Source: an uncultured Faecalibacterium sp.
Lineage (GTDB): Bacteria; Bacillota; Clostridia; Oscillospirales; Ruminococcaceae
DNA: 11,388 nucleotides
Direction: 5' to 3'
Assembly (NCBI GenBank): GCA_902463905.1
Contig: CABQHF010000051.1
Coordinates: forward strand, 1 to 11,388
Part shown: in pieces, positions 5,412 to 11,388 of the stretch
Position numbering within the stretch: the first letter of the stretch is position 1
How the letters are laid out: each line of letters opens with the position of its first letter
Notes under the pieces: model-generated
What the model was told of the DNA's origin: nothing
The model's database searches: none
Seen by the model: only the letters and a program-made list of their open reading frames with translations
Program-made: the position numbers and the translations under genes

Positions 5412-6911
5412 ATGATCAGTTTCTTACTCTGTCTTGCGATCCTGATCGTGGGCTACTTTGTCTACGGTAAGATCGTGGACAACACCTTTGGCCCGGACGA
5501 CCGCGAAACGCCTGCTGTGCGCATCAACGACGGTGTTGACTATGTCGTGATGCCCCAGTGGAAGCTGTTCCTGGTCCAGCTGCTGAACATTGCAGGTCTG
5601 GGCCCCATCTTCGGTGCCATGCAGGGCGCTTTGTGGGGGCCGGTGGTCTTTTTGTGGATCACCTTCGGCACCATCTTTGCAGGCGGTGTGCATGACTACT
5701 TCTCCGGCATGATGAGCGAGCGCAACGACGGCGCTTCCATTGCCGAGATCACCGGCAAGTACTTAGGCCCCGTGATGCAGAACGTCATGCGTGTGTTCTC
5801 GGTGGTGCTGCTGATCATGGTGGGCACCGTGTTTGCCGTGGGCCCTGCCGGCCTGATCGTGGAGCTGTGCAGCCAGAGCGGCGCATCCGGCGTGCTCACT
5901 TCGCTGCTGTTCTGGTTGATCATCATTCTGGTGTACTACTTCATTGCCACCTTCATCTCCATTGATGCGGTCATCGGCAAGATCTACCCCATCTTCGGCA
6001 TCTGCCTGATCATCATGGCCATCGGCGTCATCGTTGGCATCTTCACCAACCCCGCCTACACCATCCCGGAGATCTGGGATCACTTCGGCAGCATGCATCC
6101 GTCGGGCACCCCGATCTGGAGCTTCATGTTCATCACCGTTGCCTGCGGTGCCATTTCCGGCTTCCACTCCACCCAGTCGCCCCTGATGGCGCGCTGCATG
6201 AAGAGCGAGAAGCAGGGCCACTTCGTGTTCTACGGTGCCATGGTCTGTGAGGGCGTCATCGCTCTGATCTGGGCCGCAGCCGGCTGCAGCCTGTACGAGG
6301 TGACCGGCGGCCTGAACACCGGTCTGGCCGAAGCACTGGCCATGGGCCAGTCCAAGGCCATCTACGACGTGTGCTCCAAGACCATGGGCGGTGTGGGTAT
6401 CGCACTGGCTATGATCGGCGTGGTGGTGTGCCCCATCACCTCCGGCGATACCGCGTTCCGTTCTGCCCGTCTGACCCTGGCCGACTGGTTCAAGATCGAC
6501 CAGGACAGCTACGCAAACCGCCTGAAGCTGTGCATCCCCGTGCTGGGTGTGGGCGCGTTCCTGGGCATCGGCAACGCACTGGGCTTCATCAACTACACGG
6601 TCATCTGGCGCTACTTCAGCTGGACCAACCAGACGCTGGCCATGATCGTGCTGTGGGCCGCCTCCATGTACCTCTTTAAAGAAAAGAAGAACTTCTGGAT
6701 CACCGCTGTTCCCGCTACCTTCATGAGCGCCGTATCCAGCACCTACTTCGTGCTGGCACCTGAGTGCCTGGGCGGCCTGCTGAACAGCAAGACCGCTGAG
6801 GGTGCCACCGTTTACAATACCGCTGTGGCGTACCCCGTAGGCGTCCTCTTTGCCGTGGCCATGCTGGCCATCTTTATCCACGCGACCAAGAAGAGCGCGG
6901 CAAAAGCCTGA
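5412..6911 (+). CDS. cstA: CstA-family transporter, first paralog (short form)
   Basis: A 499-residue integral membrane protein of the carbon starvation CstA/BtsT family. Relatives in enteric bacteria import pyruvate or peptides with protons. About 13 hydrophobic helices run through almost the whole length. Family hallmarks include the N-terminal VDNTFGPDDRETPAVRINDGVDYV, the helix QLLNIAGLGPIFGA, GGVHDYFSGMMSERNDGASI, CGAISGFHSTQSPL and CPITSGDTAFRSARL. At about 500 residues it is a short form: E. coli CstA is about 700 and has an extra C-terminal helical domain that is absent here. Start ATG 5412 follows AAGGAGG by 8 bases. It lies between its own promoter and two hairpin terminators, so it is probably monocistronic. 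It is about 88% identical to the second paralog downstream. The gene uses GCT, GGT and CGT more than lysR, consistent with high expression. The substrate is not determined. Confidence 0.9.
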   Translation: MISFLLCLAILIVGYFVYGKIVDNTFGPDDRETPAVRINDGVDYVVMPQWKLFLVQLLNIAGLGPIFGAMQGALWGPVVFLWITFGTIFAGGVHDYFSGMMSERNDGASIAEITGKYLGPVMQNVMRVFSVVLLIMVGTVFAVGPAGLIVELCSQSGASGVLTSLLFWLIIILVYYFIATFISIDAVIGKIYPIFGICLIIMAIGVIVGIFTNPAYTIPEIWDHFGSMHPSGTPIWSFMFITVACGAISGFHSTQSPLMARCMKSEKQGHFVFYGAMVCEGVIALIWAAAGCSLYEVTGGLNTGLAEALAMGQSKAIYDVCSKTMGGVGIALAMIGVVVCPITSGDTAFRSARLTLADWFKIDQDSYANRLKLCIPVLGVGAFLGIGNALGFINYTVIWRYFSWTNQTLAMIVLWAASMYLFKEKKNFWITAVPATFMSAVSSTYFVLAPECLGGLLNSKTAEGATVYNTAVAYPVGVLFAVAMLAIFIHATKKSAAKA

Positions 6912-6916
6912 TCTCC

Positions 6917-6945
6917 CCGGAAGGTAGCCGACACCTTTCCGGTTT
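6917..6945 (+). terminator. First terminator-like hairpin after cstA paralog 1
   Basis: CCGGAAGGT (6917-6925) pairs with ACCTTTCCGG (6933-6942) with one bulged T, followed by TTTCT. It starts 5 bases after the stop codon. The T run is short, so it may act with the stronger hairpin that follows. Confidence 0.55.
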
Positions 6946-6950
6946 CTCCG

Positions 6951-6991
6951 AAGCCCCTCCACCGGTCCCATCCCGGCGGAGGGGCTTTCTT
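6951..6991 (+). terminator. Main intrinsic terminator after cstA paralog 1
   Basis: AAGCCCCTCC (6951-6960) pairs perfectly with GGAGGGGCTT (6978-6987). The stem continues after one mismatch as CCGG/CCGG, and TTTCTTG follows. It separates the transcription of the two cstA genes. Confidence 0.82.
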
Positions 6992-7326
6992 GTGCAGTAA
7001 AAGTGCATAAATAGGAAAATTTTGGACGGATTTGAACATTTTGTACAAAAACGACCCTGAAAATTTGGAAGAGGGCGGTTTTGCACGTTCCCGGAAAAGA
7101 ATTTTTGCGACTGGATAAGAAAATTTGCCGTTGATTCGTTTAAAAACGGCTGACAATATTCCAACAAAGTATGGATATATATACTTTTTGATATGGGAAC
7201 CATACCAGAAAAATATTAACACATTTATGAAATAAGTGTTAACATGAAGCCAGAGATTGGTCAGAGCCCCGGTGAGGTCGCAAATACGAACACCGGCGGC
7301 TTGAAATCAAAAAGGAGGTTTCTGGT
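6992..7326 (+). promoter_or_regulatory. AT-rich regulatory region of the second cstA gene
   Basis: No gene is visible; the stretch is markedly AT-rich compared with the flanking genes. It holds a 12-base palindrome TTTTGTACAAAA (7039-7050), a hairpin GCCGTT/AACGGC (7127-7132 with 7145-7150), and a small dyad TATGG-GAA-CCATA (7192-7204). A dyad TTAACAC-N13-GTGTTAA (7216-7222, 7236-7242) spans the likely promoter: TTAACA (7216-7221) lies 18 bases before TAACAT (7240-7245), with an upstream TG that makes an extended -10. The leader carries the hairpin CCGGTG/CACCGG (7269-7274 with 7291-7296). The ribosome site AAGGAGG (7312-7318) is 8 bases before ATG 7327. Confidence 0.5.
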
Positions 7327-8832
7327 ATGATTAGTTTCTTACTCTGTCTGGCGCTCTTGATCATCGGCTACTTTGTCTATGGCAAGATCGTTGACAACAC
7401 GTTCGGCCCGGACGACCGTGAAACGCCTGCTGTGCGCATCAACGATGGTGTTGACTACGTTGTGATGCCCCAGTGGAAGCTGTTCCTGGTCCAGCTGCTA
7501 AACATTGCAGGCCTGGGTCCCATCTTCGGTGCACTGCAGGGTGCTCTGTGGGGCCCCGTGGTGTTCCTGTGGATCACCTTCGGCACCATCTTTGCAGGTG
7601 GCGTGCACGACTACTTCTCCGGTATGATGAGCGAGCGCAATGAAGGCGCATCCATCGCTGAGGTCACCGGTAAGTACCTCGGACCTGTCATGCAGAACAT
7701 CATGCGTGTGTTCTCTGTCGTGCTGCTGATCATGGTTGGTACCGTGTTCGCAGTGGGCCCTGCCGGCCTGATTGTTACCCTGTGCAAGAACGGCGGTATG
7801 TCCGGTATGCTGACCACCACCCTGTTCTGGCTGATCATCATCCTGATCTACTACTTCATCGCAACCTTTATCTCCATTGATGCCATCATCGGCAAGATCT
7901 ACCCCGTGTTCGGCATCTGCCTGATCATCATGGCTGTGGGCGTTATCATTGGTATCTTCACCAACCCCGCTTACACCATCCCCGAACTGTGGTCGAACTT
8001 CCACAGCATGCATCCGTCGGGCACCCCGATCTGGAGCTTCATGTTCATCACCGTTGCCTGCGGTGCTATCTCCGGTTTCCACTCCACCCAGTCGCCTCTG
8101 ATGGCTCGCTGCATGAAGAGTGAGAAGCAGGGCCACTTCGTGTTCTACGGCGCCATGGTCTGCGAGGGCGTCATCGCTCTGATCTGGGCTGCAGCAGGCT
8201 GCGCTCTGTACACCATCACCGACGGTAAGATGACCGGTCTGGCCGAGGCTCTGAGCGCCGGTCAGTCTGCCGCCATCTACGACGTCTGCCTCAAGACCAT
8301 GGGCAATGTGGGCGTGGCTCTGGCAATGATCGGCGTGGTCATCTGCCCCATCACCTCTGGTGATACTGCCTTCCGTTCCGCTCGTCTGACCCTGTCCGAC
8401 TGGCTGAAGATCGATCAGGACAGCTACGCAAACCGCCTGAAGCTGTGCATCCCCGTGCTGGGCGTTGGTGCCTTCCTTGGCATCGGCAATGCACTGGGCT
8501 TCATCAACTACACCGTCATCTGGCGTTACTTCAGCTGGACCAACCAGACGCTGGCTATGATCGTGCTGTGGGCTGCTTCCATGTACCTGTTCAAGGAAAA
8601 GAAGAACTACTGGATCACTGCTGTTCCCGCTACCTTTATGAGCGCTGTGTCCTGCACCTACTTCGTGCTGGCTCCCGAGTGCCTGGGCAAGATGATCAAC
8701 ACCTATGCAGACGGCAAGCTGGTGGCTTACAATACCGCCGTTGCTTACCCCATCGGCATCGTCTTTGCCATTGCAATGCTGGCCATCTTCATCTATGCCA
8801 CCAAGAAGCACACCGCTTCTCAGAAGGCATGA
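7327..8832 (+). CDS. cstA: CstA-family transporter, second paralog (short form)
   Basis: A 501-residue CstA-family importer with the same helices and hallmark segments as the paralog upstream (IAGLGPIFGA, GGVHDYFSGMMSERNEGAS, SGFHSTQSPLMARC, CPITSGDTAFRSARL). By hand alignment about 59 positions differ plus two extra C-terminal residues, or about 88% identity. Many changes are conservative Ile/Val/Leu swaps. The rest cluster near residues 150-163 (VTLCKNGGMSGMLTT here), 219-223, 291-307 and 454-469, which are probably loops or helix ends. This copy uses GCT, GGT and GTT codons even more than the first, as expected for strong expression. It has its own AT-rich promoter region, the same ribosome site and first eight codons as the first copy, and a strong terminator. 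It probably imports pyruvate or peptides; a distinct affinity or condition of use is inference. Confidence 0.9.
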   Translation: MISFLLCLALLIIGYFVYGKIVDNTFGPDDRETPAVRINDGVDYVVMPQWKLFLVQLLNIAGLGPIFGALQGALWGPVVFLWITFGTIFAGGVHDYFSGMMSERNEGASIAEVTGKYLGPVMQNIMRVFSVVLLIMVGTVFAVGPAGLIVTLCKNGGMSGMLTTTLFWLIIILIYYFIATFISIDAIIGKIYPVFGICLIIMAVGVIIGIFTNPAYTIPELWSNFHSMHPSGTPIWSFMFITVACGAISGFHSTQSPLMARCMKSEKQGHFVFYGAMVCEGVIALIWAAAGCALYTITDGKMTGLAEALSAGQSAAIYDVCLKTMGNVGVALAMIGVVICPITSGDTAFRSARLTLSDWLKIDQDSYANRLKLCIPVLGVGAFLGIGNALGFINYTVIWRYFSWTNQTLAMIVLWAASMYLFKEKKNYWITAVPATFMSAVSCTYFVLAPECLGKMINTYADGKLVAYNTAVAYPIGIVFAIAMLAIFIYATKKHTASQKA

Positions 8833-8862
8833 TGACCTGACCGCATCGCTGCTCTGAACCTC

Positions 8863-8909
8863 CAACGCCCGCCGCTGCCTGACCAAACAGCGGCGGGCGT
8901 TGTTGTTTT
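8863..8909 (+). terminator. Intrinsic terminator after cstA paralog 2
   Basis: A perfect 15-bp stem (8863-8877 with 8888-8902; arm CAACGCCCGCCGCTG), a 10-base loop and the tail TTGTTTTA lie 30 bases after the stop. Confidence 0.88.
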
Positions 8910-8974
8910 ACGGCAGACCTGCCAAAAGCCACCCGTCTTCTTTGTGGAATCTGAGGGGCAAAAGGCCTTGCATT

Positions 8975-9005
8975 TTGTCCGGCGGCGTGCGAAAATAAAT
9001 ACAAT
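8975..9005 (+). promoter_or_regulatory. Probable promoter of the 338-residue membrane protein gene
   Basis: TTGTCC (8975-8980) and TACAAT (9000-9005) are 19 bases apart, slightly longer than ideal. The -10 box has one mismatch. The next ribosome site, AAGGA (9019-9023), stands 6 bases before ATG 9030, so the leader would be short. Confidence 0.45.
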
Positions 9006-9029
9006 GATTTCAGGAAAGAAGGAACCACT

Positions 9030-10046
9030 ATGATCTTCAAACCTGCCCAGCTGGGCATGGCACACCTGGACAAACTGGAACTGGAGGCAGACAAGAAAGC
9101 CTGCCGCAAGATCGGCCCCTGCGGTGTGGGCAAAAAGGCCCTGTACCTCAACAGCTTTTATATCGACCGCCGTTACTACCTGCCTTACGGCAGCATCTCC
9201 CGCGTGTTCAAGCGGGTGGCCATGAGTTCCGGCGGCTTTACCGGCAAGGGGATGTTTGCCTCCATGGCCTACCTTGTGGTGGAGTACGACGGCGGCAAGC
9301 AGAAACAGTGCAACTTCAAGGACGAACGGGATGTGGACAAGCTGCTGGAGGTGCTGGCCAAGGAGCAGCCGCAGATCCCAACCCTGAGCGAAGCGGGCGA
9401 GCAGGCTTTGCAAAAAAAGGAAGCCGAAAAGGCTGCCCGCAAGCTGCCGGAGCTGGCCGAGGACGCAAAGCACAGCATCTCGATGCTGAAAAAGGCAAAG
9501 GAATATCTGGAGGCAAAGCCGGAGCTTTCGGATGAACTGAGCGCCGCTGAGCGCCGCAAGCGCGCCCAGCTGCAGAGCAAACCGGTGTACCGCTATGTGG
9601 CCCTGGCCATCTTCGTCATGGGCATCGTGTCGGCGGCCTACGGCCTGTATGCCGTCACGAACCATGTGGGCGGCTATGGCATCTATTTCGCCCTGTTCGG
9701 CTTCGCAGCCATCTTCCTGTTCTCCAGCTACAATATGCTGCCCACGGCCCGCAACAACAACAGCGCCATCATGAAGCGTACGGACAAGGCGGAAGCCGCC
9801 ATGGCCGAGTATGTGAAGCACTACCCCAATGGTGCCTTCCCGGTGCCCAGCTACTACGCTCACCCCATCGTGCTCAAGCAGATGACGGACGCCATCGAAG
9901 AGGGCCGCGCCGTGACCGTGCCCGAAGCACTGGACGCTGTGGAAGCTCGCCTGAAATCCCTGAACGCGGATGTGCAGGTGGAGCAGGAGGAATACGACGA
10001 GGTGGTGGTCATCAAGGCCATGTTCCTGAACCACGATTATCAGTAA
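9030..10046 (+). CDS. Two-helix membrane protein of unknown function with possible PH-like domain
   Basis: I do not recognise this 338-residue protein as a named family. Residues about 30-110 (KKALYLNSFYIDRRYYLPYGSI... to VDKLLEVL) read as alternating strands ending in a helix, with the 'surface residue, Leu-Tyr, then Pro-Tyr-x-x-Ile' layout seen in bacterial PH-like domains; this is a tentative match. Residues about 118-182 are highly charged, Lys/Glu/Ala-rich and helical, probably coiled coil. Two membrane helices follow (about 188-209 and 216-235) with a short Gly-rich turn, then a soluble helical C-terminal domain to residue 338. There is no signal peptide, so both large domains should face the cytoplasm. 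The start is supported by AAGGA 6 bases upstream. It is flanked by terminators on both sides, so it is monocistronic and its neighbours say nothing about its job. Confidence 0.8.
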   Translation: MIFKPAQLGMAHLDKLELEADKKACRKIGPCGVGKKALYLNSFYIDRRYYLPYGSISRVFKRVAMSSGGFTGKGMFASMAYLVVEYDGGKQKQCNFKDERDVDKLLEVLAKEQPQIPTLSEAGEQALQKKEAEKAARKLPELAEDAKHSISMLKKAKEYLEAKPELSDELSAAERRKRAQLQSKPVYRYVALAIFVMGIVSAAYGLYAVTNHVGGYGIYFALFGFAAIFLFSSYNMLPTARNNNSAIMKRTDKAEAAMAEYVKHYPNGAFPVPSYYAHPIVLKQMTDAIEEGRAVTVPEALDAVEARLKSLNADVQVEQEEYDEVVVIKAMFLNHDYQ

Positions 10047-10057
10047 AGTGTTTCTGC

Positions 10058-10087
10058 AGCCCTTCCCGGAACGGGAAGGGCTTTTTT
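10058..10087 (+). terminator. Intrinsic terminator after the membrane protein gene
   Basis: A 10-bp perfect stem GCCCTTCCCG/CGGGAAGGGC (10059-10068 with 10072-10081), a GAA loop and six T (10082-10087) begin 12 bases after the stop codon. Confidence 0.92.
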
Positions 10088-10102
10088 GCTGCAACTAACT
10101 TC

Positions 10103-10131
10103 TTGCGCCACAGGCAGCGGCGGCCTATAAT
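10103..10131 (+). promoter_or_regulatory. Promoter of the aldo/keto reductase gene
   Basis: A consensus TATAAT (10126-10131) lies 17 bases after TTGCGC (10103-10108), which matches the -35 box only in TTG. The expected start point near 10138 leaves a leader of about 35 bases containing GGAGG (10160-10164). Confidence 0.6.
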
Positions 10132-10172
10132 AAAAACAGGAATGCAAACCACACAGGATGGAGGAACCCGCT

Positions 10173-11198
10173 ATGGATATGGTCACCCTTGGCAGCACCG
10201 GCATCACGGTGAACAAAAACGGCTTCGGCGCTTTGCCGATCCAGCGCATCTCGCAGGAGGACGCGGTCGCGCTGGCCCGCAAGGCCTACCGGGCAGGCAT
10301 CCGCTTTTTTGATACCGCCCGCGCCTACACCGACAGCGAGGTCAAGCTGGGCGAGGCCTTTGACGGCATCCGCAGCGAGGTGTACATCGCCACAAAGACG
10401 GCGGCACAGAACGCAGAGGACTTCTGGAAGGACCTGCACACCTCCCTGACCAACCTGCGCACCGATTATGTGGACATCTATCAGTTCCACAACCCGGCTT
10501 TCTGCCCCAAGCCCGGCGACGGCAGCGGCCTGTACGAGGCCATGCAGGAGGCCAAGGCCAAGGGCATGATCCGGCACATCGGCATCACGAACCACCGGCT
10601 GACCGTGGCCCACGAGGCCATTGACAGCGGCCTGTACGAGACGCTGCAGTTCCCGTTCAGCTACATTTCCGGCGAGCAGGAACTGGAACTGGTCAACAAG
10701 TGTAAGGCCGCCAACATGGGCTTTATCGCCATGAAGGGCCTTTCCGGCGGGCTGATCACCAACAGTGCCGCTGCCTATGCCTTCGAGGCGCAGTACGACG
10801 GTGTGCTGCCCATCTGGGGCGTGCAGCGGGAGAAGGAACTGGACGAGTTCCTCTCCTACATCGACAACCCGCCCCGCATGACCGGGGAGATCAAAAAACT
10901 CATCGACAACGACCGCGCAGAGCTGTGCGGTGAGTTCTGCCGGGGCTGCGGCTACTGTATGCCCTGCCCGGCGGGCATTGAGATCAACAACTGTGCCCGC
11001 ATGAGCCTGCTGCTGCGGCGCTCGCCCTCGGCGGAGCACCTCAGCCCGGAAGGTCAGGCCAAGATGAAAAAGATCGAGGGCTGCCTGCACTGCAACCGGT
11101 GCAAGGCAAAGTGCCCCTACGGGCTGGATACGCCCGCTCTGCTGGCCCGCAACTACGAGGACTACAAGCGGGTCCTGGCCGGGGAAGTAAAAGTATAA
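10173..11198 (+). CDS. Aldo/keto reductase with C-terminal two-cluster ferredoxin domain
   Basis: A 341-residue cytoplasmic oxidoreductase. Residues 1-230 are an aldo/keto reductase barrel with the full catalytic tetrad: Asp47 and Tyr52 in FFDTARAYTDSE, Lys75 in IATKT and His106 in YQFHNP. Residues about 250-320 carry two iron-sulphur motifs: Cys256, 259, 262, 265 (CRGCGYCMPCP) and Cys304, 307, 310, 314 (CLHCNRCKAKCP), predicted to hold two [4Fe-4S] clusters; Cys252 is extra. This fusion is a known type in anaerobes, in which the clusters may link carbonyl reduction or oxidation to ferredoxin-like electron transfer; the substrate is unknown. I chose ATG 10173 because GGAGG (10160-10164) is 8 bases upstream. 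ATG 10158 would add five residues (MEEPA), but it overlaps that ribosome site and has only a weak one of its own. The gene has its own promoter and terminator. Confidence 0.92.
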   Translation: MDMVTLGSTGITVNKNGFGALPIQRISQEDAVALARKAYRAGIRFFDTARAYTDSEVKLGEAFDGIRSEVYIATKTAAQNAEDFWKDLHTSLTNLRTDYVDIYQFHNPAFCPKPGDGSGLYEAMQEAKAKGMIRHIGITNHRLTVAHEAIDSGLYETLQFPFSYISGEQELELVNKCKAANMGFIAMKGLSGGLITNSAAAYAFEAQYDGVLPIWGVQREKELDEFLSYIDNPPRMTGEIKKLIDNDRAELCGEFCRGCGYCMPCPAGIEINNCARMSLLLRRSPSAEHLSPEGQAKMKKIEGCLHCNRCKAKCPYGLDTPALLARNYEDYKRVLAGEVKV

Positions 11199-11210
11199 GG
11201 CAAGCCAAAA

Positions 11211-11244
11211 GAGCGCCCCGTGTGAAGGCTCACACGGGGCGCTC
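11211..11244. terminator. Bidirectional terminator between convergent genes
   Basis: A perfect 15-bp stem (11211-11225 with 11230-11244; arm GAGCGCCCCGTGTGA) has an AGGC loop. On the minus strand it is followed by TTTTGGCTT, a better T run than the TGTGCTTTAT on the plus strand. It lies 12 bases after the reductase stop and 14 bases past the minus-strand stop at 11259-11261. Confidence 0.85.
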
Positions 11245-11258
11245 TGTGCTTTATAAGG

Positions 11259-11388
11259 TCATGCCGCCTGCGGTGTTCTGAAGATGGCCATGGACTGCTT
11301 GTAGCAGTGCACGAAGTACAGGATCTCGGCCAGGGCGGTCAGGGTCCAGCTGCAGGGGTACAGCAGGTACAGCGCCGGGATGGTGTGG
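11259..11388 (-). CDS. C-terminal fragment of a membrane protein, possibly a MATE-family transporter
   Basis: The minus strand is open from the window edge to TGA at 11261-11259, giving the last 42 residues of a protein whose start is outside the window. The fragment reads HTIPALYLLYPCSWTLTALAEILYF and so on: a hydrophobic final helix containing a Tyr-Pro-x-Ser-Trp segment, then a short charged tail (HCYKQSMAIFRTPQAA). This resembles the last helix and tail of MATE multidrug exporters, but 42 residues are too few for certainty. Coding is supported by the codon bias and by the bidirectional terminator 14 bases downstream. Another polytopic transporter is the main alternative. Confidence 0.6.
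   Translation of the reverse strand, partial: HTIPALYLLYPCSWTLTALAEILYFVHCYKQSMAIFRTPQAA

Noticed and set aside
7498..8886. Long minus-strand open frames opposite both cstA genes (also 5763-6971)
   Set aside because: The products are His/Asp/Gly-rich mirror frames of the conserved CstA helices. They occur in both copies only because the coding strands are alike.
10158..10172. Alternative start ATG 10158 for the aldo/keto reductase
   Set aside because: The GGAGG that would serve the gene begins within this ATG codon and is correctly spaced for ATG 10173. The extra MEEPA is not part of the barrel's first strand.

Overview
The window (11,388 bases, GC-rich in coding regions, strong GGAGG-type ribosome binding sites, hairpin-plus-T terminators) looks like chromosomal DNA of a gut Clostridia-class Firmicute. 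The MMPL/Leu-x-x-Gly protein pair, short-form CstA proteins and ferredoxin-type aldo/keto reductase fit the Oscillospiraceae, perhaps a Faecalibacterium- or Gemmiger-like organism. That placement is inference from protein character and codon use, not from a marker gene. I see no tRNA, rRNA, CRISPR array, transposase or phage gene.

Layout. (1) 1-2336: the end of an MMPL-type membrane transporter, followed 4 bases later by a secreted coiled-coil protein with Leu-x-x-Gly repeats; the pair ends at a 48-base perfect palindrome that serves as a terminator between convergent genes. (2) 2341-4016, minus strand: a three-gene operon of a 75-residue protein of unknown function, a ketopantoate reductase family dehydrogenase and a histidine phosphatase, with ATGA start/stop overlap and very tight spacing. 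(3) 4017-5205: a divergent promoter region, with an inverted repeat over the start of a LysR-type regulator gene that faces away from the operon, then its terminator. (4) 5206-8909: two tandem, separately transcribed cstA paralogs (about 88% identical proteins), each with its own promoter, leader and terminators. The two upstream regions share a GTTAAC-centred element and an almost identical translation start region. (5) 8910-11198: two monocistronic genes, an unrecognised two-helix membrane protein with a possible PH-like N-terminal domain, and an aldo/keto reductase with a C-terminal two-cluster ferredoxin domain. (6) 11211-11388: a bidirectional terminator and the last 42 residues of a minus-strand membrane protein, possibly a MATE transporter.

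How it fits together. Most units are independent housekeeping or transport units. The LysR regulator is the natural candidate to control itself and the divergent operon. The two CstA proteins are likely proton- or sodium-coupled importers of pyruvate or peptides, by analogy with enterobacterial CstA and BtsT. Their shared promoter element implies a common regulator, while differences in the upstream sites and in a few loop segments suggest they may be used under different conditions. Nothing here amounts to a clearly new multi-gene system. The most interesting points are the cstA pair with its paired cis-elements, the unknown 75-residue protein that is translationally coupled to the dehydrogenase, and the unknown 338-residue membrane protein.
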